A DNA stretch of 64,000 nucleotides, from positions 17,080 through 81,079 of the forward strand of contig QKWP01001249.1 in assembly GCA_003550325.1 (NCBI GenBank), in the 5' to 3' direction. This DNA is from Gigaspora rosea (taxonomy: Eukaryota; Glomeromycota; Glomeromycetes; Diversisporales; Gigasporaceae). This document shows, one piece after another, positions 54,061 to 63,514 of this stretch. Under the pieces are notes generated by a model. That model saw nothing but the letters and a program-made list of their open reading frames with translations. It was not told where the DNA came from and did no database searches. A program made the position numbers and the translations under genes. Position 1 is the stretch's first letter, and each line of letters starts with the position of its first letter.

Positions 54061-55117
54061 CCTTGTTCTGGTATGATAGTTACATTTATTGTGAAAGACA
54101 GGTTTTGTATATTATATATTGATATAGCATAATAAATTATTTGAATTTAAGAAATAAAATAAAAAATGTATAACGATAAATTATTATTTATTACAATTTA
54201 TTTATATTCAATATTATTATTCATATTACATTCAATAAAAAAAAAATCTATAGTATATTGTACAAATCGCACTTTGTGTACCTTTTGCAACAGGTTCCAA
54301 TAATATTCAGTAAAATAGTACTATATAGTAGTACAGATTCAAACGAACATACCACTTAATAATTTAATTATAATTGGTAATCATATACTATGCTATAAAT
54401 TACATTATGGTGCTACTCTGTATAATTTTATTATAACCATATAAAGGACTCCCCACTATAGTATCTCTATTACAAAATACCCACATACTTGTATATCCCT
54501 GCTGTAAATAGTACCAGGTGGGTAATATTAATAAATTTGGTAGTTGATTAAAAAATACCTGGGGTACTGTAGTCAGTTCCATACAGTATTATCGATTGTA
54601 GGTATAGCTTATTTTTGAAACTAAAAATTTTGCTAATTATCTTTTAGTGTGACAAAAGGGTAGCTTATTTTTGGGTTAAAGGTGTTTTTACATTTTTGGA
54701 ACAAAACTGAAAGTAGCTTATTTTAAGATATAGCTTATTTTAGAAACATAAAGTATAAAAGTTTTATATTATAAATTAATTAGTAATTGGGCCTAAATAT
54801 AAATATAATTATAAAGGTTTTTATATATTGTGATTATATAGGAGTGATTATATAGAGGTATTACTGAAATTTATTAATTTAAAAAATAGTATTTTTCAAA
54901 ATACAAATAATCAAAAAATTATAGAAAATTCAGATAATAAAACTAATTCAAATAATTTTATTCAATTTTTAGAAGATCAAGAAAATTACAATCCAAGTGA
55001 ATTAGCCCAAAAATATTTTGATAATATTGATAAAATTTATTATTATAAAATATTAAATAATTATATTTTTATTAAAATTATTTGTTTATATTATATATAT
55101 TGAGATTTTTTCTTTAA
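54061..55117. other. AT-rich interior of the foldback complex
   Basis: TACCTGGG / CCCAGGTA words (54440-54560, also 52920-53050 and 55720-55830) recur. TAGCTTATTTT words lie at 54604-54750. An Asn/Ile-rich frame at 54865-55100 looks like low complexity. No gene recognised. Confidence 0.35.
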
Positions 55118-55603
55118 TTCATGATCCGCCTAAGAACTAGTGATATGTTTACTATGTATTTTTTACCTTTTTTGGAATCTGGAGTTTCTCAAAGAACAAA
55201 GCAATTTTCTAATAAGTAAACATCTCTTTTACATTAAGTAAATGTTGCAGAGGAGAAAATTCCAGTCATAATAGCAGTTAAATTATTAAAATCAGTCTAG
55301 TGGGTCATGAGATATGAGCATTGTTGTCTTTGCGATTATATGTTTACTTTTTTGTTTACCTATATAGTCAAAGACAAAAATGCTCATATTTCATGATCTA
55401 CTAAGCTGATTTTAATAATTAAACTGCTATTATAACCAGAATTTTCTTTTGTACAATTTTTATTTAAGTTAAAAAAGATCTTTAGTTAGTAGAAAATCGT
55501 TTTGTCCTTTGAAAAACTTCAGATTCCAAAAAAGGCAAAAAACAATAGTAAATTTTTCCACAATTTACTATGTTATTTTACTGGTTCTTAGGCAGATTAC
55601 GAA
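55118..55603. mobile_element. Foldback MITE with TTAA target, copy 2
   Basis: 486 bp flanked by TTAA (55114-55117, 55604-55607). Ends are TTCATGATCCGCCTAAGAAC and, inverted, TTCGTAATCTGCCTAAGAAC. Homologous along its length to 23259-23767 (CATCTCTTTTA, GGAGAAAATTCCAGTCATAA, GAGATATGAGCATT). Confidence 0.88.
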
Positions 55604-55607
55604 TTAA

Positions 55608-56187
55608 ATAAAGTTTTTTATCTTATCTCAAATATATATAATATAAAATATTTATTCATATTATGTATTTTATTATTTATTATTAATATATTTTATGGCA
55701 AATCTACCTTAAAATACAGACCTGTATACCCCGGGTATTTATATGCCACAATCCCTGTACCCATGTACAGCTATACTATATTGAACAATATATTTTACTA
55801 TATCTACTGTACATATACCCCAGGTATAAGTCATGAACTAACATTTCAAACTGGCAGGGGGTACATCGCATGGGGAGTACACAGTTTTGATTTTACGGTA
55901 TTTGTAATCGTGGTTACAGTTTCGAGCCAATTAAATTGCTAGATTAGGTATGACAAAAAAATTCAAAAATTACAAATCGCAATAATTTCAAATTGTGTCT
56001 ATGAAACCAATATTTTTTCTAGTTAAAAATGTTTCTTAAAGTGTTTTATTATATAATAAACTTTCTTCTAACTCTAAATCTAACTCTAACCCTAATCTGG
56101 TTACTAGTAACAAGCATATTTTTCTATATTTATATATTAAAATTTTATTATTTATATGATTTATAAATAAAAACAATATATTATAAA
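55608..56187. other. AT-rich stretch with short dispersed motifs
   Basis: TACCCCGGGTA-like words at 55727 and 55812, and a CTCTAAATCTAACTCTAACCC run at about 56063-56093. No gene. It probably belongs to the foldback complex. Confidence 0.35.
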
Positions 56188-56818
56188 GGGAAAATAAATT
56201 TGTCGCACCCACGACATGTCGCACCCCTGGTTCGGCCAATCAAATCGCACGATTTTATAGAAAAAACTTTTTTTTTTAAAATTAAAAATTTTACATAATA
56301 AAGTATAAAATTTATATAAAGTAGCATGCCATATAACATAAAATTTTAATCTGACCAACTTTTTCTAAGTCATAAAGATAGATTGTCTTAGTAAAAAAAT
56401 GTTTTATAAGAAAAATCAAAATTTCCAAAGTTAGCACATATAAAACTTTTTTTTTACTAAAACAATCTACCTTTTTAACTTAGAAAAAGTTGTTTAGCAT
56501 AAAATTTTACATATAATTCTTAAACGTAAAGATAGATTTATATTAGTAAAAAAAAGTTTTATATGTGCTAATGTTTGAAATTTTTGATTTTTCTTATAAA
56601 ACGTTTTTTTTACTAAGATAATCTATCTTTATGACTTAGAAAAAGTTGTTCAGAATAAAATTTTACATTATATGCTTTAATATCGCTTATTTATTTTTAC
56701 ATTTTACTAGTAAAATTTTGAATTTTTAAAAAATAAAATTTTTTGTCTACAAAATCGTGCGATTTGATTGGCCGAATCGGGGTGCGACATGTCGCGGGTG
56801 CGACAAATTTCTGTTCCC
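56188..56818. mobile_element. Foldback MULE, copy 2
   Basis: 631 bp flanked by the 9-bp TATTATAAA (56179-56187, 56819-56827). Ends GGGAAAATAAATTTGTCGCA and, inverted, GGGAACAGAAATTTGTCGCA. Closely related to 7994-8629 and likewise a near full-length hairpin. It lies just outside the right arm of the 50205-57575 foldback. Confidence 0.92.
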
Positions 56819-57125
56819 TATTATAAATTATATATAAATTATATATTATAAATTTTCAAAATTTTAAATTTAGTTTTAAGAAGTTTTGGATTATAGTTTA
56901 GAATTTTGGGTTTCAAAGGTTTTAAATTTTTTAAACATCAAAAATGAGCTTTAGATTATACTAAAACTGAAACTAGTTTCAGATAGATTTTATTTTGTTG
57001 CCCAACTCTAATTTTGATCTTCTAAATAAGTTTACTTAAGCAATTATAATCAATATATATAGTAGAATTTGGACTTTACTATATAGTAACTATTGTTAAT
57101 TATAGTGTAGTTGAATTTGAACATA

Positions 57126-57371
57126 TGGGGGCGTCAATAAAAACCAGGCAAATTGTTTCTAAGTAAATTTTTTTAAACTTTAGATTAAATTATATTAGCA
57201 ACTATTAAACCAATCTTGATAAAATTTTTTTTATTTTAATTCTATGTAGTTATAGAATTAAAATATAAAAATTTTTATCAAGATTGGTTTAATAGTTGTT
57301 AAGATATTTTAATTTAAAGTTTAAAAAAAATTATTAAAAATGATTTGTCTGGTTTCTATTGACACTCCCTA
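57126..57371. mobile_element. Mariner-like MITE, family W copy 3
   Basis: About 246 bp. Ends TGGGGGCGTCAATAAAAACC and, inverted, AGGGAGTGTCAATAGAAACC, each preceded by TA or a TA-rich target. Inverted pair ATCTTGATAAAATTTTTTTT / AAATTTTTATCAAGAT near the centre. It interrupts the right arm of the giant foldback. Confidence 0.78.
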
Positions 57372-57837
57372 TATTTTGGTTCAAATTTTATTGTCTATTA
57401 TTTTTACATGGATCATATGCCCAGGATTTTATATAATCTAACTAATGGTCAAAATGCAAAAATCTGAAAGTTATATAATCTTTGTTTGTACTATATAGCA
57501 CATAACTAGGTTAGAAGAGTCAGAGCCAGCTATAGCCAGTATTAACAAAAGTATACGTGGCAATAACAAGCCTCAAAAAAAATTAGACTAATATAATTTT
57601 GTATAAGAATATTAAAAAACATAACCAGTTTATATATGAAATACTACAGAGCGAAGTTTTACTATGACAAGTTTATTTTAGAAAAATTATAAAATAAGCT
57701 ATCATTAGAATCAGAAAAGCCTGTTCTACAAACTTGGCTTAAAATATAATTAGTTTATTTATTATAATTTTTCATAAAATTAAATATAAAAAAATTTACC
57801 ATTAAGTTTATATATAATTTTAAAATAGTACGCTCTA

Positions 57838-58182
57838 CCCTTAAATATAAACCGTTTTTTTTGATTAGGTAACCTACTTCGGGCGCTTAAGCAAAGTTGT
57901 TTAGCACGTGATTCTACTCGATTTGAGGCTGCTACGCATTTTCTCGGACCTTTTACTAAGTGAAAAATGGGTTTAAAGTTGGGAAAAAATTTTTTTTTAA
58001 AAAAAATTTTTTTTTTTAGAAAAAAATTTTTTTTTGCCAACTTTAAACCCATTTTTCACTTAGTAAAAGGTCTGAGAAAACGCGCGGCAGCTTTAAACCA
58101 AGCAGAATCATGTGCCAAACAACTTTGCTTAAGCGCCCGAAGTAGGTTACCTAATCAAAAAAACGGTTTATATTTAAAACTC
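57838..58182. repeat. Hairpin element, ~345 bp
   Basis: Near-perfect inverted repeat from TTAAATATAAACCGTTTTTT to its complement, meeting at about 58008 in a T/A-rich axis. Arms include TAACCTACTTCGGGCGCTTA and CCATTTTTCACTTAGTAAAA. A third partial arm (AGGTAACCTACTTTAGTCG) follows at 58229. The two overlapping open frames reading MGLKL...KPIFHLVKG on opposite strands come from the palindrome and are not genes. Confidence 0.8.
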
Positions 58183-58755
58183 AAAATTTTAACTTTAGTA
58201 CATAGATAACCCATTTATTTTTCTTACAAGGTAACCTACTTTAGTCGACTAAGTAAAGTTGTTTAGGGCATGATTTTACATACTCATCATCTTAAAATTA
58301 GAAAATATTTGTTTTTGGCAAAGTTACATTTTCGTTTTGTGCAAAATTAGCAAAATTTTAATTCAATTTTTAAGCTCAATTTTTTCTTCTTTTCTTGTTC
58401 TATATAATTGTAAAATTTAATTTTAAGTTAATAAGTTAGATTGATAAAGATCTTAGCTCAAAGTTATATAGTAAATTCATATGTTTTTTTAAAAATTTTA
58501 ATTATAAAAAGCAATGAATAGGACATGTCCTATGCCTAATAGTAAAAAAACCTCATTATAGTCACAAATCGCTTATAATCAACATCACCATGAAAATTTG
58601 ATTTTTTAACAATTTTATTAATAAAAAACCCTCATTATAGTCACCAATTTTTAACTAAATATGGATTATATAATCTGATTGGCCAATTTATATTCACATA
58701 TATTTAAAATTATCTATTAATTGATAATCTGCCTGTCAACTAGAAAATGACCCTT
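58183..58755. other. AT-rich with decayed MITE words
   Basis: Besides the partial arm at 58229, CTCATTATAGTCACAAATCG (58551) and CTCATTATAGTCACCAAT (58632) look like ends of a pogo-like MITE related to 59389-59454. No gene. Confidence 0.4.
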
Positions 58756-59356
58756 TAGGCGAAATGTGAAGCGCTTCCATCTAAAATATTTTTCTTATTA
58801 AGTTAACGATACATGTCCACTAATTGAAAGTTGTAGAGCTCGTCAAGACTCATCTAACGATGGTTAGATCATCCAAATCAGCCCAATGTATGGCGAGTTA
58901 TCATCGAAAAACGATTGGTCGACTATATAAAAATCTGTGCCGGAGATTACATATGAAAATCACTATAGGCGAAATGTAGAGTGCTTCTATCTAAAACTTT
59001 TTTCTTACTAAGTTAATGATAATGCCCACTAATTGAAAAATGTAGAGCTTGTCAAAACGCATCTAATGGTGGTTAGATCACCCAAATCGACCCAGTGGAT
59101 GGTAAGATATCGTCAAAAAACGATTGGCTGACTATATAAAATCTCTTATGTAAACAAATATTGCTTATATAGAGATTTTATATAGCCAGCCAATCGTTTT
59201 TCGACGATATCTCACCATCCACTGGGCCGATTTGAATGATCTAACCACCATTAGATGCGTCTCAACGAGCTCTACAACTTTCAATTAGTGGACATGTATC
59301 ATTAACTTAGTAAGAAAAAATTTTAGATGGAAGCACGCCACATTTTGCCTATAGAT
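58756..59356. mobile_element. Three-armed foldback
   Basis: Two direct copies of a ~190-bp arm (58756-58945 and 58970-59152) and one inverted copy (59175-59356). Arm landmarks are TAGGCGAAATGT, CTTCCATCTAAAA, TTACTAAGTTAATGATA, AATTGAAAGTTGTAGAGCTC, GGTTAGATCA, AAATCGRCCCAGTGGATGG and AAAAACGATTGG. The second and third copies form the better hairpin, with TTTATATAGAG at the loop. No coding. Confidence 0.75.
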
Positions 59357-59388
59357 AACTATAATGAGAGTATTTTATTTATAGTCAC

Positions 59389-59454
59389 ACCTCTTTACAA
59401 TCACCAAAATAGAGTGCAACGGACTTGGTGATTATAGAGAGGGATGACTGTACT
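59389..59454. mobile_element. Very short pogo-like MITE
   Basis: TATAGTCACACCTCTTTACA then ATCACC pairs with inverted TACAGTCATCCCTCTCTATA then ATCACC, leaving about 66 bp in all. Either a minimal MITE or the right end of a larger one whose left end is at about 58551, with the three-armed foldback inside. Confidence 0.45.
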
Positions 59455-59499
59455 TCCATAGGATCTTTTAACAAAGAGATTTCTTATTTCTGATGCCAC

Positions 59500-60110
59500 A
59501 TTCCATCTTTTTTTTTTTGCTACCCTTAGCATAAACACTTTAGTAGCTACTATATTTTATATCTAATATTTCAATTCTTATTCACTATAGCAGTATCCAA
59601 AAATCTTCTAATCTTATACCATTTATTATATTTGAACTGATTTCTAGCCTTATTAAATTTTTCTTGTAGCTAGTATTTAGTTTTCGTTCCATTTTGCAAT
59701 ATCTAAACACTCTGCTTAATTTCTTTTACAATTTTTTCTAATATTGCTTATATTATGTTCTTCAAAAATCTTTTTAATGATATATCTGATATATTACACA
59801 TTAGGTACTGTTCAATCTTGTGGTTTTGCATTTCTTCCACTCAAATCAGACCTTTTCTCAAAATTACCTTCAAATAACACACCTTCTGGACCTATACTGC
59901 CTTTATTAATTCAAATACTTTTGTTTTGCACATTCTCTTCTACTTTACCTTTCTTTTAGCTTTACTAACAACTCTTTTTGCCAATCTTTCAACTAAATCC
60001 TTCTTGTACACTGCTTTAGATAAACCTTTACTACTATATAGTAACCTAAAGTCTCTACTAGTAAATGGTTCAATATACTTCTTAGTTCTTAGTAAGTAAC
60101 TTTTTTAAAT
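59500..60110 (-). pseudogene. Degenerate coding-like stretch, unknown
   Basis: Minus-strand reading from about 60105 gives RTKKYIEPFTSRDFRLLYSS, then KGLSKAVYKKDLVERLAKRV, VSKAKRKVK, and after breaks IEQYLMCNISDISLKRFLKN and FNKARNQFKYNKWYKIRRFL. The Lys/Arg/Leu-rich, charged composition is unlike the noise frames around it and implies an old protein gene. The LSKA..KKDLVERLA part resembles a SAP-like helix pair, but this is only an impression. Several stops interrupt it. Confidence 0.35.
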
Positions 60111-60274
60111 TAATACAATATTATCTTCTGATGATACATAACAACAATATTTTCTGTATATCATTTTCATCTTTTACTATTACTATATTTGTTATTTACT
60201 GGATTACTAAAACTTTAATTCAACCTTTATTTTATTTTTTTTAACCATATAACTTAATAACAGAGCTAGACTTG

Positions 60275-60470
60275 CATTGAGCTAATACTCTATAGCAAAT
60301 TGTAGTACAGAAAAGTTGGAATATAGAATCACATGAACCTGCAAGTAAATCTATATAATGCATAAAAAAGCACATTTACAGCACATAATAAAGTGCAGAT
60401 TCTGTGCAATAGAGCATGTACTAATATGCAATGTTATGTATTTTTTCATGCATATCTCACAGAATTGGCA
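60275..60470. mobile_element. CGTGCA element, second copy, left part
   Basis: Matches 34313-34520 with many transitions: ACCTGCAAGTAAATCTATAT for the ACCTGCACGTAAATATACAC word, CACATTTACAGCAC, AGATTCTGTGCAATAGAGCA, and ATGTATTTTTTCATGCAT. The homology stops near 60470 and resumes at about 63515, so some 3 kb of other DNA lies between the two parts. Confidence 0.5.
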
Positions 60471-61098
60471 TAAATAGAATTTGGACAATGGAAATCTGTT
60501 TGATATCTATTGTTTGAATATCTGACCAAAAGCAATGGACATAGGATTGGACATATGATAACTTTCTCATAATTGGTAAATTACATAATATTAAATCACT
60601 TTATATGATTAGTAATTTAATTTAATATATAACAATTAACCAATAGAATTGCATCTATAATTAGCAAAGATTTTAGTCAATCATAATAATAAAAAGAGTC
60701 TTATACCCACTTTTATTTATTAAATATTGGTTATAGAACTTTATAAAAAAAGCTAGCTTTTATTAATAAACCAACTCTTTTTAGTGAAATAATTATTCAT
60801 ATATTTATTATATGATATAGTTCTTAAAATGTTAATGATCTTAAAATTTTATTAAATAAAGTTATCCTTTAAAAGATTAGTACATATATATGTACAATAA
60901 TATAAGGTGCAATTTTTTATAATAAGTATTATGTATTACTATTAATTAAATAATAAGGAATAGTTTAATCTGTTTAAGTTTTGTTTTATAGTGTCCAAGT
61001 TTAGAAGCATTTTATAATGTAGTGGTAATGGGCCCTATTCCTATAAACTTTTTTTTTGTTATATCTAAAATTTTTTAAATGTTAATATATTTTTATAA
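60471..61098. other. AT-rich, no feature seen
   Basis: No gene or clear repeat recognised. It lies within the interruption of the second CGTGCA element copy. Confidence 0.35.
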
Positions 61099-61326
61099 GG
61101 GTTTAAGAATTTAGTGCACCCTGCACTGTAGTGCACTCATACAAACAATGATTAGAGTTAGGTTAGGGTTAGAATTAGGGTTAGGGTTAAAGTTAGAGTT
61201 TTAGAATATTAGTAAAATCGCGAGAGGAGCATTTTTTGTTAGTAACACAACAGGGATTATCCTAGTAAAATTTTGAGATACATAAAGGGGTGCACTACAG
61301 TGCAGGTGCACTAAATTTTAAAACCC
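61099..61326. mobile_element. MITE with TTAGGG core
   Basis: 228 bp flanked by TTTTTATAA (61090-61098, 61327-61335), a 9-bp or 8-bp duplication depending on where the end is set. Ends are GGGTTTAAGAATTTAGTGCA and, inverted, GGGTTTTAAAATTTAGTGCA, then CTGCACTGTAGTGCAC. The interior has GTTAGGGTTAGAATTAGGG then TTAGGG, a telomere-like run, at 61157-61190. Confidence 0.85.
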
Positions 61327-61335
61327 TTTTTATAA

Positions 61336-61657
61336 AATTTTATATATAAAATTTATAATCTATTTATTATTTAATAATATATAAATTGTATTACATTCAT
61401 ATATGAAAAAATTTTTTCTAATAAGCCTAAAACTTTGTAAAATTGGGTTAAAATTTGACCATTGGCTCCTATTTCTAAAAATCTAATATAACTATTCTAA
61501 AAAATTAAAAAAAATTTAAAAAATAAAAATTTTTTTTTATATTATTATTTTTTATGTTTTGTTTTTTGTTTTTTGTTTTTTTTTGCTGCTCTTTGTTATT
61601 TTTTTGCTCTTATTTCTTAAGTTTTGTTGTTTAATATTTACTTTATCTTGTATTTCA
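61336..61657. other. AT-rich, no feature seen
   Basis: T-rich simple sequence at 61530-61640 (TTTTGTTTTTTG repeats). No gene. Confidence 0.4.
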
Positions 61658-62205
61658 TATAAGCTAATTTACAAAATTGGATAATAAGTTTTGATTTACT
61701 AATCCAGTTTAGATAGTTTTGCTACCAAAATGTTTGTCTCAATAAGACGATTCTAACAAGCTTAAAATCGTTAAAATCTGATCACAGGATCCTAAGATCA
61801 TTACGATTTTGTACTATTTTATTAGTAAATTAGAATATAAATAAAGTTTACTAGGATCCCGAAATATATATAGATAGGTCAGGTTAATTATAGAGTTACT
61901 AAAAAAGGAAAGATTTGCAGAAAAAACTTCAAAAATAAGCAAAATTACTATAAATAGAAAAAATCTGTATAAAAAAACCTCAAAAATAAGCAAACTTATA
62001 CCTAATCTATCTATGTATATTTTGGGGTCCTGTTTACTAATAAAATAATACAAAATTATAATGATCTTGGGATTCTGGAATCAGATTTTAGTAATTTTGG
62101 GCTTGTTAGAATCATCTTATTGAGATGAACATTTTGTAACAAAATCATCTAAAACGGATTAGTAGATCAAAACTTATTATCAAATTTGTAAATAGCAAAT
62201 TTGTC
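61658..62205. mobile_element. Foldback element split by MITE X
   Basis: Left arm 61658-61853 (AATTTACAAAATTGGATAAT, AAGTTTTGATTTACTAATCC, TCTCAATAAGACGATTCTAA, GGATCCTAAGATCATTACGA) pairs with right arm 62032-62205. The X element at 61854-62031 sits exactly at the axis. The right arm also matches the interior of the element at 52204. Confidence 0.75.
61854..62031. mobile_element. Small MITE, family X copy 2
   Basis: About 178 bp flanked by GTTTACTA (61846-61853, 62032-62039). Ends are GGATCCCGAAATATATATAG and, inverted, AGGACCCCAAAATATACATA, then GATAGGTC. Interior with two AAAATAAGCAAA copies. Because GTTTACTA is also part of the host palindrome arms, the duplication is slightly ambiguous. 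Confidence 0.8.
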
Positions 62206-62582
62206 TTTTGAAATTGCTTCAAAGATTACTATAGTAGTAAATATAGTTTTATAGTTATACAAATAGTTAATTTTATACAACATGATATATTCTAACTAAT
62301 ACATTTGTATTCACAAAAATAAAAGATTCTAACAATAGGGGTATTTCTAGGAATAGGGCCCATTACCTTATGTATCAGCTAGTTGGAAATTCAATTTTTT
62401 TTTATATGAATGTTTTGAACAAATGATAAAAAGTTTTATTTAAACTATATATGTATATGTTTTCATGGAATAATTTTCTAAGCTAAAAATAAAATAAAAT
62501 AATCAATAAACATATGCAATTTTTTTATATAGTTTTCACTTTAGTTATATGCAAATTAGTATTAGACATATTATTGGATATT
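62206..62582. other. AT-rich, no feature seen
   Basis: No gene or clear element. It ends at the target duplication of the SINE-like element. Confidence 0.4.
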
Positions 62583-62598
62583 AAAAATTATTTGAATT

Positions 62599-63363
62599 GA
62601 GACCTGCGGGTCGATTGCGTAAGTGGTTATGCTCTTAGGTCGCCAAAAGTAAGGTCGCCAGTTCAATCCCTACTAGCGGACAAGAAAAACTATACTTGAT
62701 CATAAGATGGATGGAGCTGAACTAGGATGCTAGGACTGCAGTTAGTTAATTTAACCACATTTATTCGTAGTTGTGCTAATAAGGAAATAATAGACACTTT
62801 CGGTGAAATTCTGGTTGAACAAAAATGTATACTTCCAGTGAAATTCTGGTTGGATGTATTATGACAAAAACAGCAGAGCATACTAACCTGATAAAGAAAA
62901 AGAATCAGAATGGTCCCAGTCCTAAACCGAAACAGAAGGAGGCCCAAAAACTTTGGAAAGGCTGAAGGAAGGAAGTACCAAGAATGTTCTTTTCCATAAG
63001 TCTTGTTGCCCCGGTCGGTACAGACAACTAAAGACCCAGATGAAAGTTGGAAGCTAAAACTTCAAAAGCCTGAAGGAAGAAAGTACTGAGATATGGTCTA
63101 TTGTTGTTCTCTCTCGCCCTGGTTAGTACAGATGACTAGAGATTCTGAAAAAAGTTAGAAAATGATAACACTGCCAGCGGGCTGGATAGCTTAATTGAGG
63201 GATATCTAGGTGTCTGAGTATAGAATTAGGTTGTACAACTAGCTAAATATAGTCATAGAATGTATTACATAAAATGTATAAATAACAAGGACCTTAATAA
63301 AAAAAGAGCACCAACAGCACCCCTAGTGAAGATAGGTAGCTAGAGAAATTTCAAAAAAAAAAA
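62599..63363 (+). mobile_element. tRNA-derived SINE-like element
   Basis: 765 bp with a tRNA-like head: A-box-like TTGCGTAAGTGGTTATG (about 62614-62630) and B-box-like CCAGTTCAATCCC (about 62658-62670), then TAGCGGACAAG. It ends in a poly-A run (63353-63363). The target word TTATTTGAATT precedes the head (62588-62598) and follows the tail (63364-63374); adjoining A's extend the duplication to as much as 16 bp. The body has a ~100-bp tandem duplication (GCTGAAGGAAGGAAGTACC at 62960; GCCTGAAGGAAGAAAGTACT at 63068) and a shorter one of GTGAAATTCTGGTTG (62800, 62840). Polymerase III boxes, 3' poly-A and a long target duplication show it moved by LINE-type reverse transcription. It is longer than most SINEs. 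Confidence 0.8.
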
Positions 63364-63514
63364 TTATTTGAATTGTCCTATATCAGATATAATATAATCA
63401 GACATTGTTTAATAACAATCATAGCTGTGCTATATTATATATCAGAATTGCATAGAACAATACAGAAATATCTGATGTTTGATAAAAATACCAGATATAT
63501 AGCCTGCACAACCT

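Larger units (their letters stand above)
50205..57575. repeat. Giant foldback complex, ~7.4 kb
   Basis: Left arm about 50205-51420 pairs with right arm about 56860-57575. Anchors are CCTGTTATTGCAA...ACTTTTGT (50211) with the complement near 57565; TAGTACAAACAAAGAT (50280) with its complement near 57490; TTATGTGATCCATGTAAGG (50525) with its complement near 57410; CAATAAAATTTGAACC (50551) near 57380; and GGTTTTGGATTATAGTTTTTG (about 51300) near 56890. Between the arms lie several later elements, listed separately. The copies at 50625-50955 and 50990-51240 are further inverted units of the arm word GCTATATAGTAAAGTTCA. No coding. Confidence 0.65.

Noticed and set aside
57780-58209. Two long open frames on opposite strands with nearly the same protein (MGLKL...KPIFHLVKG)
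   Set aside because: They are the two arms of one near-perfect palindrome (57838-58182), so the similarity is built in; no domain and no independent support.
61157-61196. Interstitial telomere (TTAGGG run) as a chromosome-end relic
   Set aside because: It is inside a MITE with exact flanking duplications, and similar runs occur in other MITEs, so a chromosome fusion scar is unlikely.
62599-62680. A true tRNA gene
   Set aside because: A- and B-box-like words are present but the acceptor arms do not pair properly, and the sequence continues into a poly-A-tailed element with a target duplication.
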